From NCBI GenBank assembly GCA_035277525.1, contig DATEKH010000024.1:1-38452 (forward strand): a stretch of DNA of 38,452 nucleotides. Direction: 5' to 3'. This document shows positions 14,579 to 22,345 of the stretch, in pieces (within the stretch, counting starts at the first letter, position 1; each line of letters begins with the position of its first letter). The translations under genes and the position numbers were made by a program. Source of the DNA: CAIKMD01 sp035277525 (GTDB lineage: Bacteria > Pseudomonadota > Alphaproteobacteria > ATCC43930 > CGMCC-115725). The notes under the pieces were generated by a model. The model searched no databases. It saw nothing but the letters and a program-made list of their open reading frames with translations, and had not been told where the DNA came from.

Positions 14579-15739
14579 ATGGCCAAGCGCGGCAAAGTGG
14601 TTCTGCTGCATTTCGTCGCGCAAATGCCCCTGGCCGGCATCGCGTGGCAGGCGCTCCAGTATCTCGTGGGCCTCGAGCGGCTCGGCTTCGAGCCATGGTA
14701 TGTCGAGAATCACGGCGCCAACCCTTACGATCCGCGCGTCAACAGCGTGATGATGGATTGCGCCTATAACGTCGACTACTTGAAGCGAGCGATGGAGCGC
14801 TTCGGCCTCGGCGGGCGTTGGGCGTATTGGGACGCGATCAACGACGTCTATCACGGGCTTTCGCGCGAGCGCGTCTTCGCGCTGCTCAAGGAAGCTGACG
14901 CGCTGATCAATCTCTGCGGCGCGACGAAGCTGCGCGAGGAGCACATGGCGTGCCCCGTGCGCATCATGATCGACACCGACCCGGTCTATGAGCAGATCAA
15001 ATACGCCAAAGCCGATCCCGCGGCGCGCCTCTATCTCGACGCGCATACGCATTTCTACACCTATGGCGAGAATGTCGGCGGACCGGGCTGGATCGTGCCG
15101 CTCTGCGGCATTCCCTGGAAGCCGACCCGGCCGCCCGTGGTGCTCGATCTCTGGCCCGAAGCTCCGGCCGCGCCCGAATGCTTTTCGACGATCGCGACCT
15201 GGGAGAACAAGGGCAAGGACATCGAATTCGGGGGCGAGCGCTATGTCTGGTCGAAGCATGTCAATTTCCTGCGCTTTCTCGATTTGCCGCAGCGCAGCGG
15301 GGAATGCTTCACCATGGCCATGCTGCCGCCCACGGCCGAGGTCGAAACCCTGGTCCGCGGCAAAGGCTGGCGTCTCGCCGATCCGCGGCCGATTTCCGCC
15401 GGCCTCGACGAGTATGGCGACTTCATTCGCGGCTCGCGCGGCGAGTTCACGGTCGCCAAGGATATTTACGTGCGGCCGAAAAGCGGTTGGTTCAGCGATC
15501 GCAGCGTTTGCTATCTTGCCTCCGGCCGACCCGTGGTAACCATGGCGACCGAGTTCAGCCGGTTCTATCCGGTGGGAGAGGGTCTGTTCGATTATATCGA
15601 TAGCGAGGGGGCCTTGGCTGCAGTGACCGCGATCGGCAAGGACTATAATCGCCATGCCCGGGCGGCGCGGCGGCTGGCGGCGGAATTTTTCACCAGCGAT
15701 CGCGTTGTTGGAACGATGATGGAACAGACCGGCCTCTAG
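14579..15739 (+). CDS. GT-B-like glycosyltransferase family protein of unknown specificity
   Basis: 386 residues. No named family is certain. The N-terminus (VVLLHFVAQMPLAGIAWQAL, ...YLVGLERLGFEPWYVE) looks like the first Rossmann half of a GT-B enzyme, and the C-terminal part has a glycosyltransferase-like segment SGWFSDRSVCYLASGRPVV followed by GEGLFDYIDSEGALAAV, where GT-B proteins bind the nucleotide sugar. Between them is WENKGKDIEFGGERYVWSKH. No membrane helix or signal peptide is seen. It starts three bases after greB ends and is followed by a GT39 gene, so a role in surface glycan assembly is likely. Alternatives are a non-catalytic GT-B relative or a sugar-binding protein. Confidence 0.6.
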   Translation: MAKRGKVVLLHFVAQMPLAGIAWQALQYLVGLERLGFEPWYVENHGANPYDPRVNSVMMDCAYNVDYLKRAMERFGLGGRWAYWDAINDVYHGLSRERVFALLKEADALINLCGATKLREEHMACPVRIMIDTDPVYEQIKYAKADPAARLYLDAHTHFYTYGENVGGPGWIVPLCGIPWKPTRPPVVLDLWPEAPAAPECFSTIATWENKGKDIEFGGERYVWSKHVNFLRFLDLPQRSGECFTMAMLPPTAEVETLVRGKGWRLADPRPISAGLDEYGDFIRGSRGEFTVAKDIYVRPKSGWFSDRSVCYLASGRPVVTMATEFSRFYPVGEGLFDYIDSEGALAAVTAIGKDYNRHARAARRLAAEFFTSDRVVGTMMEQTGL

Positions 15740-15772
15740 CCGGCAGGTCTTTGCGTGGAGAGCGCCTTAGCA

Positions 15773-17449
15773 ATGAGCGTCATTGAGCTGCGTCCCCGGC
15801 CGGCGCCAACCGGCAGCCTGGCGGCGCGTTTGCCGCGCCCATCCTGGGACGCGCTCGCGCTGATGCTGTTCTTCGTCGCGACGCTCCTCGTGCTGCTGAC
15901 CTTTCAGGATTACGGCGTCACCTGGGACGAGGACGTTCATCGCTGGTACGGCGTCTTCGTGCTGAACTATTACCTCTCGGGCTTCACCGATCTGCGCAGC
16001 CTGCACTGGCTCGATCTGTTCAATTACGGCGCAGCGTTCGATTCGATCGCGGCGGCGCTGAACCTGGTTTCGCCCTTCGGCACTTACGAGACTCGCCATT
16101 TGCTGAACGGCGTCGTCGGGGTGATCGGGTTGATCGGCGCCTGGAAGCTCGGCCGCGCCCTGGGCGGCCCGCGCGCCGGCTTCATCGCCGCGCTCTTCCT
16201 CGTGCTCACGCCCAATTACTACGGCCAGATGTTCAACAACCCGAAGGACATTCCGTTTGCCGCGGGCTTCGTCTGGTCGATCTATTATTTTGTGCTGATC
16301 TTGCCGAAGCTGCCGCGGCCGCCGGCATCGCTGCTGCTGCGGCTCGGCATCGCCTGCGGCCTCACCCTCGGCGTGCGCGTCGGCGGCTTGCTGCTCCTCG
16401 CTTATCTCGGCGTGATGCTCGGGCTCTACACGCTGTGGCGCGCGATCGAGACGCGCAAGCCCCAGCTCCTGATGACGGAGGGCGGCCTCTGTCTTTGCCG
16501 TGTTTTTGCGCCTGTGATCGCCGTCGCCTATCCGGTGATGCTGATCTTCTGGCCGTGGGCGCAGCATGGGCCAATCGAGCATCCGCTCGCGGCGCTTGCC
16601 ACCTTCTCGCACGAGACCTTCCCCTTCCGCACTCTCTTCGCCGGCCATTACTTCCCGGCAACGGATCTGCCTTGGGCCTATCTTCCGGTGCATATCCTGC
16701 TGGCCTTGCCCGAGCTCGTGCTCATCCTGTTCTTGGTCGCGCCTTTCATCGCGCTCTGGGCGATGCGCGACCATTTCAGCGCGCTCGGACGCGACCGCGT
16801 CATCGGCCGCTTCATGGTCGCGTTCGCGGTCGCCTTTCCGGTCGGTTACGCAATCGCGATCAAGGCGGTGCTGTTCGACGGCATGCGCCATTTCATTTTC
16901 GTGCTGCCGCTGATCGCGGTGGTCGCAGCGCTGCTCGCCGATCGCGCGCTCGAACGCATTAAGACGAGGCACTGGCGCCGCTTTGCCTACGCGGCGCTCG
17001 CGCTCTATGGCGCCGCGCATATCGGCATCATGGCGCGGCTGCACCCGGACGAATATGTCTATTACAACGCCTTCATCGGCGGCACTGAGGGCGCTCAAGG
17101 ACTCTTCAAGCTCGACTATTGGGCGAATTCCTATGCCGAAGCCGTGCACGGCTTGCGCGAGCATCTCAAGGCCGAATATGGCGCCGATTTCGGCGATCAC
17201 GACTTCACCGTTGCGGTCTGCGGCCCGCCCGGCTCGGCGGCTTATTATTTTCCGTCCAACTTCATCTACACCCCGGATCGCGACAACGCCGATTTCTTCA
17301 TCGCCTTCACCAAGGACGATTGCGACAAATCGCTGCCGGGCACCGAGATTTACCGGGTCGAGCGTCTCGGCACGGTGCTCTCGGTCGTGCTCGACCGCCG
17401 CGCCATCGTCGCCGGCGAGCGGCCCGCGCTGCTCGCCGGCGGCCGGTGA
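15773..17449 (+). CDS. GT39/ArnT-PMT-like integral membrane glycosyltransferase
   Basis: 558 residues with about ten to twelve hydrophobic segments. The first periplasmic loop has YGVTWDEDVHRWYG with D52-E53, the acidic pair that characterises GT-C enzymes such as PMT and ArnT. These enzymes sit in the inner membrane and transfer sugar from a polyprenyl-phosphate donor to lipid, glycan or protein on the periplasmic side. A soluble C-terminal tail of about 120 residues is probably periplasmic. ATG 15773 has GGAGAG at 15757-15762; GTG 15755 is an in-frame alternative adding six residues. It fits as the acceptor-side partner of the GT2 enzyme two genes downstream. Confidence 0.85.
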   Translation: MSVIELRPRPAPTGSLAARLPRPSWDALALMLFFVATLLVLLTFQDYGVTWDEDVHRWYGVFVLNYYLSGFTDLRSLHWLDLFNYGAAFDSIAAALNLVSPFGTYETRHLLNGVVGVIGLIGAWKLGRALGGPRAGFIAALFLVLTPNYYGQMFNNPKDIPFAAGFVWSIYYFVLILPKLPRPPASLLLRLGIACGLTLGVRVGGLLLLAYLGVMLGLYTLWRAIETRKPQLLMTEGGLCLCRVFAPVIAVAYPVMLIFWPWAQHGPIEHPLAALATFSHETFPFRTLFAGHYFPATDLPWAYLPVHILLALPELVLILFLVAPFIALWAMRDHFSALGRDRVIGRFMVAFAVAFPVGYAIAIKAVLFDGMRHFIFVLPLIAVVAALLADRALERIKTRHWRRFAYAALALYGAAHIGIMARLHPDEYVYYNAFIGGTEGAQGLFKLDYWANSYAEAVHGLREHLKAEYGADFGDHDFTVAVCGPPGSAAYYFPSNFIYTPDRDNADFFIAFTKDDCDKSLPGTEIYRVERLGTVLSVVLDRRAIVAGERPALLAGGR

Positions 17450-17480
17450 CGCGAGGCGACGCGGCCGGGTCCGGACAATC

Positions 17481-18212
17481 GTGGAGCGCGGCGAATATGA
17501 GCGCCTTGCCGCGGTCGAAGGGCAAGGCTGGTGGTTCCGCGGATTGCACGGAAATCTGATCGCGGCGTGGCGGCGCGCGGCACAGCCGGGTCGCGCGCTC
17601 GCGCTTCTCGATGCCGGTTGCGGCACGGGCGGATTCCTGTCGCGCCTCAAGCGCACGCTGCCGCAGGCGCGATGCGTCGGGGTCGAGCTCGATCCGCTCG
17701 CCGCCGCCGTGGCGCGCGCCAAAAGCGGCGGCGCGATCGCCGTCGCCTCGATTGCGGCGCTGCCCTTCACGGAGGGCTCGTTCGATGCGATCTTCAGCGC
17801 CGATGTCCTGTGCCATCGCGGGGTCGAGCCGGCGCCGGCCCTTGCCAGCATTCGCGCCTGCCTCAAGCCGGGAGGGATCGTCGTGTTGAACCTGCCGGCC
17901 TATCGTTGGCTGTTCTCGAACCATGACCGGGCGGTCGACAATGTGCGCCGCTTCGCCGGCCGCGAGGTGCGCGCGCTGTTGCATGAGGGCGGCTATGCGC
18001 GCATCCGCATTGGCTATTGGAACAGCCTGCTCTTTCCCCTCATGGTCGCGCAGCGCCTCATCCGCAAGACCGATGCAAGCGACGTGGCGCTCCTGCCGAT
18101 GCCCGTCGAAGCCTTGTTCCGCGCGGCCCTGGCGCTCGAAGCCTGGCTCGGCGCACATGGCTTGCGCTTTCCCTTCGGCGGGTCGATCCTTGCTACGGCG
18201 GTGAGACCATGA
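17481..18212 (+). CDS. Class I SAM-dependent methyltransferase
   Basis: 243 residues starting at GTG 17481. Motif I is DAGCGTGG (44-51), followed by VELDPLA (motif II) and FDAIFSADVLCHRG (motif IV), with SLKPGG-type text in CLKPGGIVVLNLPAY. The N-terminal EYERLAAVEGQGWWFRG is common in methyltransferases linked to polyprenyl-glycan clusters. The acceptor may be a glycan or a lipid-linked sugar, inferred from neighbours. There are 31 bases between the GT39 stop and this start, and its stop overlaps the GT2 gene by four bases (ATGA), so it is likely cotranscribed with both. The GTG start has no convincing ribosome binding site. Confidence 0.85.
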   Translation: MERGEYERLAAVEGQGWWFRGLHGNLIAAWRRAAQPGRALALLDAGCGTGGFLSRLKRTLPQARCVGVELDPLAAAVARAKSGGAIAVASIAALPFTEGSFDAIFSADVLCHRGVEPAPALASIRACLKPGGIVVLNLPAYRWLFSNHDRAVDNVRRFAGREVRALLHEGGYARIRIGYWNSLLFPLMVAQRLIRKTDASDVALLPMPVEALFRAALALEAWLGAHGLRFPFGGSILATAVRP

Positions 18213-19177
18213 GCCTGGCCCTGAGCGTCGTCATCCCGGTCTATAACGGCGCCGCGAGCATCGGCGAGCTCGTCGAGGCGCTCGAATCGCTCGAGGTTTC
18301 GGGCGGGCATGAAATCGTGCTCGTCAATGATTGCAGCCCCGACCGCAGCCTCGAGGAATGCCGCCGGCTTCAGGCCAAGGCGCGCGTTCCGATCACGGTC
18401 GTCGATCTCGCGCGCAATTTCGGCGAGCACAATGCGGTGATGGCTGGCTTGCGCGAGGCACGCGGCGCGCATGTCATCACCATGGACGATGATCTGCAGA
18501 ATCCGCCAGGCGAAGTTCTGCGCCTCCTGCGACATGCGCAGACGACCGGCAAGGACGTGATCTACACCTATTACGCCAAAAAGCAGCACTCGGCCTGGCG
18601 CAATCTCGGCAGCCGATTCGCCAATCGCGTCGCCAATTTCGTGCTCGACAAGCCGAAGGATCTCTACCTGTCGAGCTTCCGCTGCGTCAGCGCCTTTGTC
18701 GTCGACCAAGTGATCCGCTACGAGGGCCCTTTCCCCTATGTCGACGGCCTCATTCTCCAAGCGACGCAAAGCATCGGCACGCTCGAAGTCGAGCACCTTC
18801 CGCGCCATGCCGGACGCTCCAATTACACCCTGACGCGGCTGACCCGGCTGTGGCTCAGCATGTTCGTCAATTTCTCGGTCATGCCCTTGCGCATCGCGAC
18901 CGTGACCGGCTTCGTGCTCAGCGCTCTGGGACTCATCGGCTTCGTCTGGGTCGTCGCCGAAGCGCTGATAAGCCGCACGCCGCCGGGCTGGGCCTCGCTC
19001 ACCGCCGCGACGCTGCTCCTGCTCGGCGTTCAGCTCATCATGCTCGGCATCATCGGCGAGTATCTCGGCCGGCTCTATCTCACCATCAACCGCAAGCCGC
19101 AATCGATCGTGCGCGACGTTAGCCGCAGCGAGCCCGCCGAGCGGCACCATCAGCCGAGCATCGTCAGCCGGAGCTGA
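18209..19177 (+). CDS. GT2 polyprenyl-phosphate glycosyltransferase (DPM1/ArnC/GtrB-like)
   Basis: 322 residues. The catalytic GT-A domain has VVIPVYNG (7-14), VNDCSPD (39-45), the metal-binding D93-D94-D95-L-Q-N-P-P, and a mid-protein ITxR-like region; two C-terminal transmembrane helices follow (around FVNFSVMPLRIATVTGFVL and LLLLGVQLIMLGIIGEYLG). This is the architecture of enzymes that load a sugar from a nucleotide donor onto undecaprenyl phosphate at the cytoplasmic face. It would supply the donor for the GT39 enzyme encoded upstream. The start overlaps the methyltransferase stop (ATGA). Its 3' end overlaps the convergent DegT gene by 14 bases. Confidence 0.92.
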   Translation: MSLALSVVIPVYNGAASIGELVEALESLEVSGGHEIVLVNDCSPDRSLEECRRLQAKARVPITVVDLARNFGEHNAVMAGLREARGAHVITMDDDLQNPPGEVLRLLRHAQTTGKDVIYTYYAKKQHSAWRNLGSRFANRVANFVLDKPKDLYLSSFRCVSAFVVDQVIRYEGPFPYVDGLILQATQSIGTLEVEHLPRHAGRSNYTLTRLTRLWLSMFVNFSVMPLRIATVTGFVLSALGLIGFVWVVAEALISRTPPGWASLTAATLLLLGVQLIMLGIIGEYLGRLYLTINRKPQSIVRDVSRSEPAERHHQPSIVSRS

Positions 19178-20288
19178 ATTCCGTCATCGCCGCGATGACG
19201 CGCGCGACCTGCTCCTCCCGGAGCTGCGGAAGCATCGGCAGGCTCAGCACCTCCCGGGCCGCGCGCTCGCTCTCCTGAAGGCCGCTCGGCCCCATCGCAA
19301 CACGGCCGCGATAGGCCGGCTGGAGATGCACTGGTTGAGGATAGTGGATATTCGTGCCGATGCCGCGCGTCTTGAGCTCCGCTTGCAACGCGTCGCGCCG
19401 ACGCGTGCGCACGACATATTGGTGGAACACATGGGTTGCGCCCGCGCGCCGCGCCGGCAGATCGAGGCCCAGCCCGCGCAAGCCTTCGTCATAAGCGCCG
19501 GCAATCGCCTGGCGAGAGGCATTGTCGACATCGAGCCGCCGCAACTTCACGCGCAGGAACGCCGCCTGGAGCTCGTCGAGGCGCGAATTCATGCCGGCGA
19601 GATGGCTGACATAGCGCTCGCGCCAGCCATATTCGCGCAGCTCGGCAAGGCGCGCGGCGAGGTCCGGGGCATTGGTCGCAACCGCGCCGCCGTCGCCGAA
19701 AGCGCCCAGATTCTTGGTCGGATAGAAGCTGAAAGCGGCGAGGTCGCCGAAACTGCCGAGACGCTTGCCCGCGAGCAAGGCGCCGTGGCTCTGGGCGCAA
19801 TCCTCGATGACGCGGACTTCGTGCTCACGCGCCAGGTCGAGGATCGCCCGCAGATCGGCCGCGAGGCCATAGAGATGGACCGGGATTACCGCGGCGATGC
19901 GGCCGGGCGGCTTGGCCAAGGCGCGCGCGAATTCCGCGGCGTCGAGCGTCAAAGTCCGAGGATCGATGTCGATGAGCAGCGGCCGCGCGCCCGCGAGCTC
20001 GATCGCGGCCACGGTGGCGACGGCGGTGTGCGACACCGTGGCCACGTAGTCGCCGGGCGCGAGCTGCAGCGCTTTCAGGGCAAGCACCAGCGCCTCGGTT
20101 CCGCTGGCGACGCCGATCGCGAACCGGCAGCCGATATAGGCGGCGAATTCGCGCTCGAAGCCCTGGGTTTCAGGCCCCAGCACATAACGCCCGCCGGCCA
20201 GCACCCGCGCGGCCGCAGCGTCGAGCGCCTCCTTTTGCGCGAGATAGCCGGCTTTCGGGTCGGCCTGGGGAATCGGCGGCTCAGACAT
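19164..20288 (-). CDS. DegT/DnrJ/EryC1/StrS family PLP aminotransferase (sugar aminotransferase)
   Basis: 374 residues. Family signatures are all visible: SGTEAL (62-67) for phosphate binding, VHLYG (137-141), IEDCAQSHGA with the PLP-contacting D163, and S-F-Y-P-T-K192-N-L-G with the Schiff-base lysine, then GDGGAV. Such enzymes transaminate 4-keto or 3-keto nucleotide sugars in the synthesis of surface amino sugars (ArnB-, RmlB/FdtB-like routes). It overlaps the upstream SDR gene (TATGTCTGA), which probably makes its keto-sugar substrate. ATG 20288 is chosen; the upstream in-frame extension to 20489 lies inside the SDR gene and is compositionally odd. Confidence 0.93.
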   Translation of the reverse strand: MSEPPIPQADPKAGYLAQKEALDAAAARVLAGGRYVLGPETQGFEREFAAYIGCRFAIGVASGTEALVLALKALQLAPGDYVATVSHTAVATVAAIELAGARPLLIDIDPRTLTLDAAEFARALAKPPGRIAAVIPVHLYGLAADLRAILDLAREHEVRVIEDCAQSHGALLAGKRLGSFGDLAAFSFYPTKNLGAFGDGGAVATNAPDLAARLAELREYGWRERYVSHLAGMNSRLDELQAAFLRVKLRRLDVDNASRQAIAGAYDEGLRGLGLDLPARRAGATHVFHQYVVRTRRRDALQAELKTRGIGTNIHYPQPVHLQPAYRGRVAMGPSGLQESERAAREVLSLPMLPQLREEQVARVIAAMTEFSSG

Positions 20289-21285
20289 AATGCACCATAT
20301 GGTCGCGGAAATAGGCGAGCGAGCGCTTGAGGCCCTCGCCCAGCGGCACGCGCGGTTCCCAGCCCGTGACGCCGCGGAACAGCCGGTCATCGGCGTAGTA
20401 GTCGCCGATATCGATGCGGCGCCTCTCGGCGGGGAATTCGCGCTCGACATAGCGCCCGCCCCCATTCGCCGCCACCAAAACTCCGGCAAGTTCGGTCAGG
20501 CTCACGGGCGCCTCGCCGCCGAGATTGAACACCTTGCCCTTGGTTTCGGGCGTAACCGCGGCAAGGAGGAAGGCCTCGACCGCGTCGTCGACATAGGTGA
20601 AGTCGCGCTTCTGCGCGCCGCCCCAGACCTCGAAGGGCTTGCCTTCGAGGATGGCGCGCAGCCACACGCCGACGAAAGTCTGGCGCGCATCCTTGACGCG
20701 CATGCGCGGCCCGTAGGTGTTGGTGAGGCGCAGCGAGCTTGCCTTCAGCCCATACACCTCGTGATACAAGGTGTGATAGGCCTCGCCGGCCATCTTGTTG
20801 ATGCCGTTGACGTCGACCGGATGAAGCCCGTGCTTCTCGTCGACCGGCAGGTAAAGCGGCCGGCCATAGATCTGGCGGGTCGAGGCGAAGACGATCGTGG
20901 CGGCGGGGCAGATGGCGCGGCACGCCTCGAGCAGGGTCAACTGGGCGAGGCTGTTGATCTCGAGGTCGGTCACCGGATCGTGCATCGAATCGAGATGGCT
21001 CGTCTGGCCGGCGAGGTTGAACAAGTGATCGCAGCCTTCGAGCAGCGGCTTGACGCGCTCGATCTCGCGAATATCGAGGATCGCCACCTCGACCCGATCA
21101 CGAATCGGCTCGATGTTGAACAGATTGCCGCCGTAATTGGGGGCAAGGCTGTCGATCAGCAAAACCCTGGCGCCGAGCCCCACGAGCCGCGCGGCGAGGG
21201 CCGAGCCGATAAAGCCCAGCCCGCCCGTGATCGCCACGCGCGATCCGGAAAAGCCGGAGAAATCCCTATGCGACGCGCCGTCCAT
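20281..21285 (-). CDS. NAD-dependent sugar epimerase/dehydratase (extended SDR) with Asn in the Tyr position
   Basis: 334 residues. The NAD motif TGGLGFIG (20-27) and the extended-SDR order NLAGQTSHLDSM, FASTRQIYG, SSLRLTNTYGPR and RDFTYVDDAVEAF are all present, so it acts on a nucleotide-linked sugar in the cytoplasm. The usual YxxxK is written N160-G-I-N-K164: the catalytic Tyr is replaced by Asn, while Lys is kept. I recall the same DVNGINK text from other bacterial members, so this is probably a family trait, not damage. ATG 21285 is preferred over TTG 21291. It is the first gene of a two-gene - strand unit with the DegT aminotransferase. Confidence 0.9.
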   Translation of the reverse strand: MDGASHRDFSGFSGSRVAITGGLGFIGSALAARLVGLGARVLLIDSLAPNYGGNLFNIEPIRDRVEVAILDIREIERVKPLLEGCDHLFNLAGQTSHLDSMHDPVTDLEINSLAQLTLLEACRAICPAATIVFASTRQIYGRPLYLPVDEKHGLHPVDVNGINKMAGEAYHTLYHEVYGLKASSLRLTNTYGPRMRVKDARQTFVGVWLRAILEGKPFEVWGGAQKRDFTYVDDAVEAFLLAAVTPETKGKVFNLGGEAPVSLTELAGVLVAANGGGRYVEREFPAERRRIDIGDYYADDRLFRGVTGWEPRVPLGEGLKRSLAYFRDHMVHYV

Positions 21286-21353
21286 GCTCAAGCTGCCCGC
21301 TCCACAGCCGCGACGCTTCGGTCGCGGCGAAGCATTGTAATATAAAAGCGGCG
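21286..21353. promoter_or_regulatory. Divergent promoter region
   Basis: A 68-base gap separates divergent genes. It contains an AT-rich patch (TTGTAATATAAAAG, 21335-21348) unlike the surrounding GC-rich DNA. On the - strand it offers TACAAT, matching 5 of 6 bases of TATAAT (complement of 21334-21339), and on + it offers TAATAT just 10 bases before the start codon. No good -35 boxes were seen, so the exact promoters are unresolved. Confidence 0.35.
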
Positions 21354-21992
21354 ATGACGATCACCTCCTCCGCTGTGCGATCGGCATGGCGCGTTGGCTT
21401 TCTCGCCGCGGCGCTTCTCGCGCTCGCCGCCTGCACGACAAGGCCGCCGCCGCTTGCCAGCCGGGACGCCGCGCGGTGCCTCGCCGAGCTCGATCGGCTC
21501 GGCGTGCGCTATCAGGCTGCGACCCTGGCGCCCGGCACCCCTCCGGCCTGCCGCGTCGAAGCGCCGGTCGAGGTCGTTGCCGCGACCATTCCCTTCAACC
21601 AGCCGGCCATCGCGAGCTGCGGTTTCATTCTTCAATTCGACCGGTTCGAGCGCGAAGCCTTGCATCCGCTCGCGCAGCGCTATTTCGGCGAGGATGTCAA
21701 GACCATCCTTCATTTCGGTGCGTATAGCTGCCGTACGACGAGCACCGGCCGCGAGAGCGAGCATGCGCGCGGATTGGCGTTGGATGTCGCCGGGTTCGAG
21801 CTCGCCGATGGTCGCAAGGTTCTGGTCAAGGAGGCGTGGTCAAGGCGCGACCGCGACGGCCGGTTTTTGCACGCCGTCGCACAGATGGCCTGCCGCTATT
21901 TCAACGAGGTGCTGACGCCCGATTCCGACAGCGACCACGCCAACCACATTCACCTCGACCTCGGGCCCTACAAGCTCTGCGTCCGGCGCTGA
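21354..21992 (+). CDS. Extensin-like family lipoprotein, LAS-peptidase-like
   Basis: 212 residues. The N-terminal hydrophobic segment ends in a lipobox, L-A-A-C27, so a lipoprotein signal peptide is predicted. The C-terminal extensin-like domain has S-E-H137-A-R-G-L-A-L-D144 and D-H-A-N-H198-I-H200-L-D, which is the zinc-binding pattern (HxxxxxxD ... HxH) of LAS-type D-Ala-D-Ala or L,D-endopeptidases. It therefore probably acts on, or binds, peptidoglycan stem peptides in the periplasm; the activity is inferred from the motif. Cysteine pairs (C42, C66, C89, C126, C180, C209) suggest disulfides. It overlaps the convergent S4 gene by 25 bases at the 3' end. Confidence 0.85.
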   Translation: MTITSSAVRSAWRVGFLAAALLALAACTTRPPPLASRDAARCLAELDRLGVRYQAATLAPGTPPACRVEAPVEVVAATIPFNQPAIASCGFILQFDRFEREALHPLAQRYFGEDVKTILHFGAYSCRTTSTGRESEHARGLALDVAGFELADGRKVLVKEAWSRRDRDGRFLHAVAQMACRYFNEVLTPDSDSDHANHIHLDLGPYKLCVRR

Positions 21993-22345
21993 TCGTCGAG
22001 CGTCTCGTCCTCCTCGGCAAAGAGCGAAACCCAGGCCGCCGCCGTCTCGACTTTCGCGCAGGAGGATTGCTCGTCATAGAGCTGCCGCGCCTCGGCCGCC
22101 GGGCCGCGACGTTCGCCCAAGGCGCGCACGATCAACACGCGTCGCAGCCGCGGCAAATCGAGCGTCACCGCGTCGCCGACGCGCAGCGGATGATGAGGCT
22201 TGGCCGCCCCATGGCTGCCAATGGCGACGCAACCCGAGGCGCAGAGTTTCGCCGCCAACGAGCGCGTGCGCGCGAGCCGGGCGAACCAGAGCCATTTGTC
22301 GAGACGCAACGAGGGGACGCCGTTCTGCAGCGGATCGGCTTTCAT
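21968..22345 (-). CDS. S4-domain RNA-binding protein, Hsp15-like
   Basis: 125 residues. An S4 domain covers about residues 12-72 (LRLDKWLWFARLARTRSLAAKLCASGCV, then G-x-AAKPHHPLRVGD), the Hsp15 pattern. Hsp15 proteins bind free 50S subunits carrying nascent chains. A C-terminal tail (about 80-125) is acidic-basic mixed and without recognisable domain. ATG 22345 overlaps the stop of the helicase gene by four bases, so the two are translationally coupled and probably act on RNA together. Its 3' end overlaps the convergent extensin-like gene by 25 bases. Confidence 0.92.
   Translation of the reverse strand: MKADPLQNGVPSLRLDKWLWFARLARTRSLAAKLCASGCVAIGSHGAAKPHHPLRVGDAVTLDLPRLRRVLIVRALGERRGPAAEARQLYDEQSSCAKVETAAAWVSLFAEEDETLDDQRRTQSL

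Noticed and set aside
13841..15655. 604-codon open frame on the - strand opposite greB and the GT-B-like gene
   Set aside because: GreB motifs on + are unambiguous, and the antisense product has no recognisable fold.
15767..17866. 699-codon open frame on the - strand opposite the GT39 and methyltransferase genes
   Set aside because: It spans two genuine genes and their gap, has charged low-complexity composition and no motif. It is an antisense shadow despite its length.
20289..20489. N-terminal extension of the DegT aminotransferase
   Set aside because: It lies wholly inside the SDR gene, and its Trp/Arg/Ser-rich text is not part of the family; ATG 20288 gives the usual N-terminus.
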